Assembly: GCA_017481065.1 (NCBI GenBank)
Contig: JAFUPT010000061.1
Location: 1-20,755, forward strand
Direction of reading: 5' to 3'
Length of the DNA stretch: 20,755 nucleotides
From: Clostridia bacterium
GTDB lineage: Bacteria > Bacillota_A > Clostridia > Christensenellales > Aristaeellaceae
The stretch's first letter is position 1. Each line of letters starts with the position of its first letter. The translations under genes and the position numbers were made by a program. Shown piece after piece: positions 14,520 to 20,755 of this stretch. Below the pieces are notes generated by a model, which did no database searches, was not told the DNA's origin, and worked only from the letters and a program-made list of their open reading frames with translations.

Positions 14520-15731
14520 TCAGTTCGCCCTGCCGGGCGTGGCGGTACCCTGCATCCAGCCGCCGCCGTCCTGCCGGACAAACGCCACGTTCGACTTCGA
14601 AAGGCCGAACTGCACGCTGTCCATCACGCGGCCAAGGCTGTTGGAGAGCACAACCTCCTCGCCCTCCGAGCTGAGGGAGAAATTGCTGTGCAGATAGGCG
14701 GGATCATCGCTGCGGTCGAGCTTGGAGGCATAAACCACCAGATACTCGCCGGGCGCGATGGAAACTGCCGGGAAGCGCCACTTGCGCACGGTGGCGGAAT
14801 CGTCGGAGAGATACCAGCCCTCCAGGTTCACAGTCTCGCTGGAGCGGTTGTAGAGCTCGATATAATCGTAATACTGGCCGTTTTCATCCGCAAGGATGGA
14901 TCCATTGGAGGCCAGCACCTCGTTCACGATCACCGGGCTGTCGGCTGCGGGCTCGGTGAGGCTGCGGTAGTTCTCCGCCGTGTTGGCAAGGCCGGGCGTG
15001 GGCTCGGCGCTCTCCTCCCAGGAAGAGGCGCTCAGGCGCGCATAGGAGCGGTCGCGGCTCAGCACCGGGATATTGATAGTGTCCACGGCGGTATCCTCGG
15101 CATTGAAGAGCATCAGCGTATCCCCCGCCGAAGAGAGGCGGAAGGGCGCGTGCAAATCCTCGCCCGCGGTTTCGCGCAAGCGGCTGTCGCAGTATACCAG
15201 GATGCATTCATCCGGCTCCAGCCAGATTTCCGGGAAGGTGAATACCAGCGCGGAGCTGGCATTCTCGGCCAGCTGGTAGCCCGCGAGGTTCACGCTGCCG
15301 CCGCTCACATTCATGATCTCCACCCAGTCCGGGGAGCTGCCGTCGGCAATGCTCAGGGTGTTGCGGTTGCTGGTCATGATTTCATTGATGCGCAGCGGGC
15401 CGGTGGAATGAATCTCGGTGATGGTTGCCACCTTGGCAGCGCCAGTATTGTTTGCCCGGACCACCGGGAAGCCATCCGGCCACAGAATCTGCAGCCCGAA
15501 GCCCAGCGCGGCCACGATCAGGCTGATCACCACCAGCTTGCCCAGTCCATAGGGCAGTGTGCGGCCGGTCTTTACGGGGCGCGGCGCATTCTGGCGCGGC
15601 GGCATATTTTGCCTGCCGGGCTCCGGCCTGTACTGCGGCCTGCCCTGCGGGGCATGCTGCCTGCCGGGCTCTGAATGGAGCCTGCCGGCCGCCGGCTGCG
15701 GCGCATAGGGGCGATTGCTTGGTTGACTCAC
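14520..15731 (-). CDS. Membrane-anchored protein with two lamin-tail domains
   Basis: A 403-residue surface protein. The cytoplasmic N terminus (1-60) is rich in Pro, Gln and Arg; a membrane segment spans about 64-84; two lamin-tail (LTD) domains follow at about 112-255 and 267-403. Each opens with the family signature (INEIMTSN ... DWVEI; VNEVLASN ... YDYIELYN) and closes with a TPG motif (EPTPG, TATPG). LTDs are immunoglobulin-like binding folds; the ligand is unknown. The GTG start follows GGAGG by 7 bases. Both domains align in order with LTD1 and LTD2 of the CotH protein encoded upstream in the same operon, so this gene is probably a partial duplicate without the kinase part. It is the last gene of the operon. 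Confidence 0.85.
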   Translation of the reverse strand: MSQPSNRPYAPQPAAGRLHSEPGRQHAPQGRPQYRPEPGRQNMPPRQNAPRPVKTGRTLPYGLGKLVVISLIVAALGFGLQILWPDGFPVVRANNTGAAKVATITEIHSTGPLRINEIMTSNRNTLSIADGSSPDWVEIMNVSGGSVNLAGYQLAENASSALVFTFPEIWLEPDECILVYCDSRLRETAGEDLHAPFRLSSAGDTLMLFNAEDTAVDTINIPVLSRDRSYARLSASSWEESAEPTPGLANTAENYRSLTEPAADSPVIVNEVLASNGSILADENGQYYDYIELYNRSSETVNLEGWYLSDDSATVRKWRFPAVSIAPGEYLVVYASKLDRSDDPAYLHSNFSLSSEGEEVVLSNSLGRVMDSVQFGLSKSNVAFVRQDGGGWMQGTATPGRAN

Positions 15732-15771
15732 AGGTATTCCTCCTGTAATGAACTGTTATTGGGCGAGCGAA

Positions 15772-16431
15772 TTATGCGCTCTCGCCGGTGTAGGAAACCA
15801 GGGTTGCATCGTAAACGCCCGGCACGGCGCGCAGCTTGTTCAGCAGGGCGTCCGGCTTGTCCACGCGCACCTCGTAGGTGGCCTCAATGCCGTTGGAGGA
15901 AACGGTCTTGCTCTTGAGCTGCTGGATGCGGATGCCGGCGATCACCTGGTTTGCGCCGCGCTCGGCCTCATCGCCCATGCGCACCACCAGCAGGAAGGAG
16001 CCCAGCCGCTTTGCCTGGATGTTCACCAGCACGGTGATCAAAATGGCGATGCCCACCACCGCCAGCGCGGTGAGGAAGAACTGGCCTGCGCCCAGCAGGA
16101 TGCCCATGGTGAGCGCCCAGAACATGTATGCGGTGTCCAGCGGGTCCTTCACTGCGGTACGGAAGCGCACGATGGAAAGGGCGCCGACCATACCCATGGA
16201 CAGCTGGATCGATTCGCGGATGCACATAACCACCGGACAGGTGATCAGGGTCATCAGTACGAGGGTGAGGGTGAAATTATTGGAATACATCACGCCGCGG
16301 TAATTCCGGCGATAGGTCCATGCAATGAAGAGGCCTACAACGAAGGCCAGCACCAGGGATACGATGATGGTCAGCCAGGAATCCGGGGCGATCGTCTGGG
16401 AACTCCAGAGGTTGGTAAATGCGTTGCTCAT
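15772..16431 (-). CDS. DUF4956 family membrane protein
   Basis: A 219-residue integral membrane protein. Hydrophobic segments lie at about 19-39, 53-71 and 103-138 (the last long enough for two passes), giving about four crossings, followed by a soluble C-terminal domain (about 145-219) with an ACT/ferredoxin-like alternation of strands and helices. The block ALSIVRFRTAVKDPLDTAYM (84-103) is the DUF4956 hallmark. No biochemical function is established as far as I know. The family is often encoded beside VTC-type polymerases and CotH proteins, as here. The start ATG has TAGGAGGAAACAGC directly upstream, a very strong ribosome site. A role as channel or partner for the VTC product is an inference from context. 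Confidence 0.85.
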   Translation of the reverse strand: MSNAFTNLWSSQTIAPDSWLTIIVSLVLAFVVGLFIAWTYRRNYRGVMYSNNFTLTLVLMTLITCPVVMCIRESIQLSMGMVGALSIVRFRTAVKDPLDTAYMFWALTMGILLGAGQFFLTALAVVGIAILITVLVNIQAKRLGSFLLVVRMGDEAERGANQVIAGIRIQQLKSKTVSSNGIEATYEVRVDKPDALLNKLRAVPGVYDATLVSYTGESA

Positions 16432-16474
16432 GCTGTTTCCTCCTAAAGTATCTCAATCAAAATCAGTTCTTGAA

Positions 16475-17185
16475 TCAGCCCTGCAGCGGCTCAAACCTGC
16501 GGCAGAGCACATACTTGGAAATCGCGCTTCGATCGGCATTGACGCCCGCCAGCAGCGCCTGCAGATGGCTGGGCAGGTAGCGGTCAAACTTTACCTCCAG
16601 TATCTCCACATTCTGGTCGTGGGGGGATATGGTGGGCAGCTCCGGGTTGAACAAATCCCGGGAATGCAGGCCGCTTCTCAGCTGCATATCAAAGGTGATG
16701 CGCACGTTCTCGGCGATGTGCTGGTATGCCTCGCGCTGGTAATCCACGATCACCACCGGATGCAATAGCCTCGTGCGCATCTGCACATACATCTCCTGCA
16801 GAAGCGGGCTCGAGGAGGTCTGCAATCCCCTCGGGTCGCCGGAAATCAGCTGCTCGCAGAGCCTGCGGGTGATCTGCACGGAAGATTTCTGGATCAGGTC
16901 GCCCAGCTTGCGCTTGCGCTCCAGGAAGATTTCCCGGTCGGAATAGTTGTAGGTGCGGATACGGTACTTGTCGCGGGCCATTACGCCGCTCATCTTGTCA
17001 TAATATGCCGAATCATCGATATCATCGAAGTAGAGCGAGCGGATGATATAGGGCTTTCCGTCCCTGCAGTGGGGGTCCAGCCGCATCACCGGCTTCAGCC
17101 GCTCCCGCAGCGCCTCCAGCTCCGCCGGATTGATGAAGTATTTCAGCTCATGTCGCGCCGGCAGCGCGGTACGTTTGTCCTGCAT
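16475..17185 (-). CDS. VTC-type polyphosphate polymerase domain protein
   Basis: A 236-residue protein with the triphosphate-tunnel fold of the VTC catalytic domain (yeast Vtc4 makes polyphosphate from ATP). Tunnel residues are visible: RHELKY (11-16), YIIRSLYFDD (46-55), KYRIRTYN (73-80), FLERKRK (87-93), VVIVDYQREAY, the metal-binding EVKFD (197-201) and the SKY pair (223-225), which corresponds to the conserved Ser-Lys of VTC. No membrane segment or SPX domain is present, so it should be cytosolic or bound to a partner such as the DUF4956 protein. The start is set at 17185 because upstream codons of the open frame lie in the CotH gene and encode no VTC sequence; it begins 4 bases after the CotH stop. 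Confidence 0.87.
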   Translation of the reverse strand: MQDKRTALPARHELKYFINPAELEALRERLKPVMRLDPHCRDGKPYIIRSLYFDDIDDSAYYDKMSGVMARDKYRIRTYNYSDREIFLERKRKLGDLIQKSSVQITRRLCEQLISGDPRGLQTSSSPLLQEMYVQMRTRLLHPVVIVDYQREAYQHIAENVRITFDMQLRSGLHSRDLFNPELPTISPHDQNVEILEVKFDRYLPSHLQALLAGVNADRSAISKYVLCRRFEPLQG

Positions 17186-17189
17186 GTCA

Positions 17190-20100
17190 TCAGCCCCCGT
17201 TGCTCCAGGCCTGGATCTCCTTGATCGCAGCGCCGAAGTATTTTTCCATTTCCGCCTCTGAGAAGTTGAACACGCCGTCAAAGTAGCCCAGTATCTTCGT
17301 GGGCCGCGTCTCGGCATAATCCACAAACTTTTTCAGCTGCTTGTTGTACTTCTCCTGCGACATGCCCAGCTTCTGCAAATATTCCGGCAGCAGGCCGTCG
17401 ATCAGGTCGTAGCGGGCCTCAATCTTCGCCATCACGCTCCTGGTGGAGAAGGTGGTGGCCAGCTGCTCGCCGAAGTAGGTCAGGAATTCATCCCGGAACC
17501 TGTCGTTCAGCATCAGCCCGATGAAGAGCGTGGTATCGGTGTATTTGCCGGTGCCCATGCCCTCGGGATCCAGCCAGCGGTTGATGGAGTTGGTATCGGT
17601 AAAGAATGCCCAGTCCAGGTCAAAGAGCACCCATCTCCACTTTCCATCATCCTTGGCATTGCGGTAGCGCTTCACATTCAGCGTATCGCCGTTGCCTACG
17701 AAGATTTCGATGGCCATGTACTCCTTGTAGTTCTGGATATCGATCACGGATGCGATATAATCGTAGAATTCATCCGTGTTGCATTTGTCCTTGTTGTCCT
17801 TGATCCATTCAAGCATGGTCTCGAAGGTCGCATTGGAGCCCTGCATCACGCGGTCATTGGCCTTGATCAGGTCAATATCGTCCTCCATGCCCTCCCAGCC
17901 CTCAAACTGGCAGATGGAATGCTTGGTAATGCGCTCGCGGATATACATCATGCTGTAATACACGCCGTTTAAGTATACCACGCATACCTCACTCTCCTGG
18001 TACATTACGGATGTATCCTCCGCCAGGGTGGTGAGCACGGAATCGCGCATGAAGGTCAGGTTGTAATCCTGGCCGGAGGCGCGCAGCACGAAGGACTGGT
18101 ATTCCTCGTAATCCCTGTCCGTAAAGATGGGATATTCGAAGCGGTTCTTGCCGTATTCATTGCGGGCAATCACCTTGAATGCCTTCACATCCGCAGCTCG
18201 GCTGTACTGGCCGTGGAGCTTGATGCCGCACTCCTGGGAAATGGCCTGCTCGCCGCTGGGCATGTAGAGCTCCACATGGGCCTCGCGCTCCCAGTCCATC
18301 CAGAAGTTCGCGCCCTTGTTCATGGAGCCGTAGGGGAAGGTATCCGTGGCGTTGGGACCCTTGATCATGATGCCGCGGTCCTGGCTGGTCAAATTGTCCG
18401 GATCGGAAACCAGGGAAACCACGCGGTGCATGCCCTCGTTGCCCACATCAAACAGGTAGCTCTGGGTATCCATGTAGGATTCCATATAGCCGTCCCGGTA
18501 GACGCGGGTGCGCAGGATCGTAGTGCCGCTCACGGTGATCGGCCCGGTGTAATAGGTAGAGGATTCCGTGGGATCGGTGCAGTCCAGGGTGTAATAAATC
18601 CTGCTGCCCTCGGGCGCGCTCAGCTCCACAGTAAAGCTCTGGCCCGTTCTGTACAGGCCGCCGCGCACGGAATATTCCGCGATATCGGCCCTGCCGCGGT
18701 AGCGTGCGGTGGTATTCGCCGTGCCGGGCGTGCCTTCCGCGAAGAAGAAGCAGCCGCTCTCGCCGTCGCTGCGGCCGTAGGATACGCCGCCGTACTGCCG
18801 GGGCAGGTAAATGGCGTCAAACACGCTGCCATCCGCCGTGGAGAGGGAAACCGTGTAGCCGCCCTCGGCAGCCAGCGCGAAGCTCGCGTTCAGCAGGCAG
18901 TCCAGGGTGCCCGCCTCCGTGCCGGAGAGGTACACGCCCATGTACTGGCCGGGCTGTATCACCGTCCCGCTGGGGAACTGCCACTTGCGGGGCTTGGAAA
19001 CATCATCGCTCAAGCCGTAGCCGCCCAGGTCCACCGCCTGGCCGGAGCCATTATAGATCTCAATCCAGTCGTAATTCTGGCTGGAGGGAGAGGCCATAAT
19101 TTCATTGATATACACGCCGCTGCGGTTGCCGAAGTAATAGGCGTTGAACTGCGCGGCGGAGCTGTGGCTGTTTTCGCCGCTGGGCGTGGGGCCGAGGGCC
19201 GTGGTCCAGCTGCCCTCAAAGTAGCTGTAAGCCTGGCTGCTGCTGAGCGCCGGCACATCCACGGCGGACACGGTCTGGCCGTCGGGCATGCTCAGGTACA
19301 CGCTCTCGCCGTCGCGGCTGAGCTTGAAATTGGTGTGCAGGTGGTTGGGATCGGAAATCCTGTCCTCTCCGGAGCAGTGCACCGCCAGATAGCCGCCCGC
19401 AGGGATTTCCACATCCGGGAAGCTCCACCTGTGCAGCTTGTCGCTGGAATCGGAGAGATACCAGCCCTTCAGGTTCACCGCGGAGGCGGATGTATTGTGA
19501 ATCTCCACATAATCGTGGAACTGGCCGTTTTCATCCGCAAAGTACAGCGTGTTGGAGGTCATCACTTCGCTGATCTCCAGCGCGCCTGCATGCACGTTCA
19601 CGGCAGCCTTCACTTCGCCGCTCGCGTCCGTCAGGCTGTTTTTCCTGCCCGGGGTTGCGGTGGCGCTCACCTGCCATGCCCCGTCCTCATCCCGGCAGTA
19701 GCTCTGGTCCACGCCCAGCTCCGGAAGCTCCACTGCATCGATGCTCTTTCCCTGCGCATTCAGCAGCACCAGGGTATCGCCGCCGGAGGCCGGAATGCGG
19801 AAGGGCGCGCTCAGCTCGCCATTGGCCTTGCCGCTGGTCACGCCGTCGGCCGTCACCACCAGGTATTCGCCCGGCGCCAGCACGCGGTTCGGGAAGGTAT
19901 AAATCTTATTTACATTGGATTCCAGCAGCATGGCATATTTGCCCACGTTCACGGCGCTGCTGCCGGCATTTTCAATCTCGATCCAATCCGGCACATCGCC
20001 GGTATCGGTGATCAGCGCAGAAGCATTCTCCGCCATCACCTCGCTGATGCGGATGCTGGCAGATTCGGAAGCGGATGCCGCCTTGTTGCCCAGCAAAAGC

Positions 20101-20261
20101 GCGCTGCTCTGGAGCAAATAGCCGCCCAGAATGGCCGCCACGCCCACAATCGCAATCACCGCGAGCACCAGCGGACGTGCCCCCTCCCGCTGGCTGTGCC
20201 ACAGCGGATTCTTCTTCATCGGCCCCTTGCCGGCCTGCCGATTCTGTCTCTTTTGCGTCAC
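17190..20261 (-). CDS. Surface CotH kinase with three lamin-tail domains and a chitobiase-like domain
   Basis: A 1023-residue membrane-anchored protein. Order: basic N terminus, membrane segment (about 29-50), LTD1 (about 70-207), LTD2 (228-364), LTD3 (383-516), a chitobiase C-terminal-like beta domain (about 535-605, with IYYTLDCTDPT and TTILRTRVYRDGY), then the CotH kinase domain (about 612-985). CotH marks are RGIMIKG, GIKLHGQYSR followed by KAFKVIAR, QDYNLTFMRDSV, VYLNGVYYSMMYIRERI and the metal-binding FDLDWAF (Asp881, Asp883). CotH of Bacillus is an atypical kinase that phosphorylates spore-coat proteins; here the domain should lie outside the membrane. The GTG start follows GGAGG by 6 bases. 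It is first of four genes, followed by VTC, DUF4956 and a second LTD protein. Its substrate is unknown. Confidence 0.9.
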   Translation of the reverse strand: MTQKRQNRQAGKGPMKKNPLWHSQREGARPLVLAVIAIVGVAAILGGYLLQSSALLLGNKAASASESASIRISEVMAENASALITDTGDVPDWIEIENAGSSAVNVGKYAMLLESNVNKIYTFPNRVLAPGEYLVVTADGVTSGKANGELSAPFRIPASGGDTLVLLNAQGKSIDAVELPELGVDQSYCRDEDGAWQVSATATPGRKNSLTDASGEVKAAVNVHAGALEISEVMTSNTLYFADENGQFHDYVEIHNTSASAVNLKGWYLSDSSDKLHRWSFPDVEIPAGGYLAVHCSGEDRISDPNHLHTNFKLSRDGESVYLSMPDGQTVSAVDVPALSSSQAYSYFEGSWTTALGPTPSGENSHSSAAQFNAYYFGNRSGVYINEIMASPSSQNYDWIEIYNGSGQAVDLGGYGLSDDVSKPRKWQFPSGTVIQPGQYMGVYLSGTEAGTLDCLLNASFALAAEGGYTVSLSTADGSVFDAIYLPRQYGGVSYGRSDGESGCFFFAEGTPGTANTTARYRGRADIAEYSVRGGLYRTGQSFTVELSAPEGSRIYYTLDCTDPTESSTYYTGPITVSGTTILRTRVYRDGYMESYMDTQSYLFDVGNEGMHRVVSLVSDPDNLTSQDRGIMIKGPNATDTFPYGSMNKGANFWMDWEREAHVELYMPSGEQAISQECGIKLHGQYSRAADVKAFKVIARNEYGKNRFEYPIFTDRDYEEYQSFVLRASGQDYNLTFMRDSVLTTLAEDTSVMYQESEVCVVYLNGVYYSMMYIRERITKHSICQFEGWEGMEDDIDLIKANDRVMQGSNATFETMLEWIKDNKDKCNTDEFYDYIASVIDIQNYKEYMAIEIFVGNGDTLNVKRYRNAKDDGKWRWVLFDLDWAFFTDTNSINRWLDPEGMGTGKYTDTTLFIGLMLNDRFRDEFLTYFGEQLATTFSTRSVMAKIEARYDLIDGLLPEYLQKLGMSQEKYNKQLKKFVDYAETRPTKILGYFDGVFNFSEAEMEKYFGAAIKEIQAWSNGG

Positions 20262-20274
20262 TTTATTCCTCCAT

Positions 20275-20340
20275 CTATATGTACAGACACTTTTCGCAAT
20301 TCTATATTTATTCTATATAATCATACTCTTTTTACATGTA
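20275..20340 (-). promoter_or_regulatory. AT-rich upstream region of the CotH operon with direct repeats
   Basis: This is the only AT-rich stretch in the window. On the - strand ATATAGAAT occurs twice, 11 bases apart (20318-20310 and 20307-20299), a one-helical-turn spacing that suits a regulator or tandem -10 boxes. No -35/-10 pair for CotH stands out, so the exact promoter is not assigned. Confidence 0.45.
20293..20321 (+). promoter_or_regulatory. Promoter-like sequence pointing right, no CDS downstream
   Basis: TTCGCA (20293-20298; 4/6), a 17-base spacer and a perfect TATAAT (20316-20321). Transcription from here would reach the terminator at 20465-20493. In an AT-rich tract a chance match is possible. 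Confidence 0.45.
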
Positions 20341-20401
20341 GATAGGATGGCAAAGTTACAATATTTTAAGGAACATTGTGTTAATTTCCAGGGAGCCGCT
20401 G

Positions 20402-20450
20402 TTGGGGACTCCGTCCCCAAACCCCTGCCAGGGGGCGAGCCGCCCCCTGG
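20402..20450 (+). repeat. Composite 3'-end palindromic element, copy 5 (no upstream gene)
   Basis: TTGGGGAC/GTCCCCAA (20402-20409 with 20413-20420), then CCAGGGGGCG/CGCCCCCTGG (20428-20437 with 20441-20450), both perfect with 3-base loops. The sequence between and after the dyads (ACCCCTG, GGACCC) is as in copy 1. There is no + strand gene before it. Confidence 0.8.
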
Positions 20451-20464
20451 ACCCGGCACAAAAG

Positions 20465-20493
20465 AAAAACGCGCCGGACGGCGGCGCGTTTTT
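20465..20493 (+). terminator. Bidirectional hairpin terminator
   Basis: AAAAACGCGCCG (20465-20476) and CGGCGCGTTTTT (20482-20493) pair perfectly around GACGG. It follows composite copy 5 on the + strand and could serve as a second terminator for rny on the - strand. Confidence 0.78.
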
Positions 20494-20515
20494 CCAGGAA
20501 AATACTAAAAAAGAA

Positions 20516-20544
20516 TCCCTGCCCCATTCTTGTCGGGGCAAGGA
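20516..20544 (-). terminator. ATTCTTG-loop hairpin after rny
   Basis: TCCCTGCCCC (20516-20525) pairs with GGGGCAAGGA (20535-20544), one mismatch, around ATTCTTGTC. On the - strand it is followed by TTCTTTTTTAG, giving a U-run. It is a relative of the hairpin at 14357-14391. Confidence 0.65.
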
Positions 20545-20559
20545 CTCCATCTGAGGGGT

Positions 20560-20611
20560 CCAGGGAAAATCATTTCCCCTGGCAGGGGGCTTGGGGGACA
20601 GAGTCCCCCAA
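20560..20611 (-). repeat. Composite 3'-end palindromic element, copy 6 (reverse orientation)
   Basis: Starting 9 bases after the rny stop: TTGGGGGAC/GTCCCCCAA (20591-20599 with 20603-20611), then CCAGGGAAAA/TTTCCCCTGG (20560-20569 with 20573-20582, one mismatch), both with 3-base loops. The terminator hairpin at 20516 comes next, as in copies 2 and 4. Confidence 0.8.
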
Positions 20612-20619
20612 CGCTGGTC

Positions 20620-20755
20620 TTACTTGGCGAATTCCACAGCCCTGGTCTCGCGGATCACGTTCACCTTGATCTGGCCCGGATATTCCATTTCCTTCTCGAT
20701 CTTCTTCACGATCTCGCGGGCGAGGATCAGGGTACCGGCGTCGTTCACGTCCTCA
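20620..20755 (-). CDS. rny: Ribonuclease Y, C-terminal end (partial)
   Basis: The last 44 codons and TAA of RNase Y, a membrane-tethered endoribonuclease that starts mRNA decay in many Bacillota. The visible protein begins [18 protein letters not shown] and ends [20 protein letters not shown]. The EYPGQIKV and VIRETRAVE motifs are nearly invariant at the C terminus of this family, so the identity is firm despite the short length. The rest, including the membrane anchor, KH and HD domains, lies beyond the right edge. The reading frame leaves one extra base at 20755. Confidence 0.92.
   Translation of the reverse strand, partial: EDVNDAGTLILAREIVKKIEKEMEYPGQIKVNVIRETRAVEFAK

Larger units (their letters stand above)
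20262..20619. other. Gene-free region between rny and the CotH operon
   Basis: No gene seen. It holds an AT-rich promoter zone for the CotH operon (about 20270-20345), a + strand promoter-like pair (20293-20321), composite element copy 5 in + orientation with a terminator (20402-20493), and the 3' elements of rny in - orientation (20516-20611). Confidence 0.75.

Noticed and set aside
17186..17326. Upstream extension of the VTC gene to 17326
   Set aside because: These codons overlap the end of the CotH domain out of frame and encode nothing resembling VTC; the ATG at 17185 starts just before the conserved RHELKY block.
18213..20345. A 710-codon open frame on the + strand across the CotH gene
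   Set aside because: It is antisense to a protein with clear LTD and CotH domains. Its composition (runs of Ala, His, Gly, Val) is what complementary frames of GC-rich genes give, and it has no ribosome site.
20348..20508. A short + strand ORF beginning with ATG at 20348
   Set aside because: It lacks a ribosome site, and most of its codons lie in the composite repeat and terminator hairpin.

Overview
The window is GC-rich DNA, with codon third positions dominated by G/C, and it looks like an uncultured gut-type member of the Bacillota (Clostridia). The reasons are the 3' end of an RNase Y gene, a polA-coaE-lytic transglycosylase operon, CotH-type and VTC-type surface genes, strong AGGAGG ribosome sites, and many hairpin terminators. 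This assignment is an inference from gene content. I saw no rRNA, tRNA, transposase, phage gene or CRISPR array.

Region A (1-6904, + strand) is one catabolic operon that enters the window already under way. It encodes a CoA-acylating aldehyde dehydrogenase (5' end missing), the beta and alpha subunits of an NDP-forming acyl-CoA ligase of the succinyl-CoA synthetase family, the E1 alpha and E1 beta subunits of a TPP-dependent acetoin/2-oxoacid dehydrogenase, and an E2 acyltransferase with two almost identical lipoyl domains. Three junctions are 4-base stop/start overlaps. A 275-base, hairpin-rich spacer separates E1 beta from E2. The most economical reading is acetoin cleavage to acetyl-CoA plus acetaldehyde, oxidation of the aldehyde to a second acetyl-CoA, and ATP formation by the ligase. 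No E3 gene is in view.

Region B (7270-13477, - strand) is a tightly packed operon: polA, coaE, a membrane-anchored lytic transglycosylase, an orphan family 5 solute-binding protein, and a beta-lactamase-fold serine hydrolase that lacks a leader peptide and apparently the deacylating glutamate. A -35/-10 pair lies just upstream of polA. Divergent from it (13648-14121, + strand) is an unrecognised 157-residue membrane-anchored protein with its own good promoter and a TTG start.

Region C (14520-20261, - strand) is a four-gene surface operon: a 1023-residue protein with three lamin-tail domains, a chitobiase C-terminal-like domain and a CotH kinase domain; a VTC-type polyphosphate polymerase domain protein; a DUF4956 membrane protein; and a second lamin-tail protein that looks like a paralogue of the N-terminal half of the CotH protein. 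This is the best candidate for an incompletely described system, perhaps linking polyphosphate synthesis with phosphorylation outside the membrane.

Region D (20620-20755, - strand) is the last 44 codons of rny.

The gene-free stretches (6905-7269, 14122-14519, 20262-20619) are packed with hairpins. A recurring composite element (a GGGAC-nnn-GTCCC dyad, then a CCAGGGG...CCCCTGG dyad, then a terminator hairpin) sits after stop codons in the direction of transcription. One copy, at 20402-20493, has no gene in front of it but is preceded by a promoter-like sequence, so it may belong to a small RNA.
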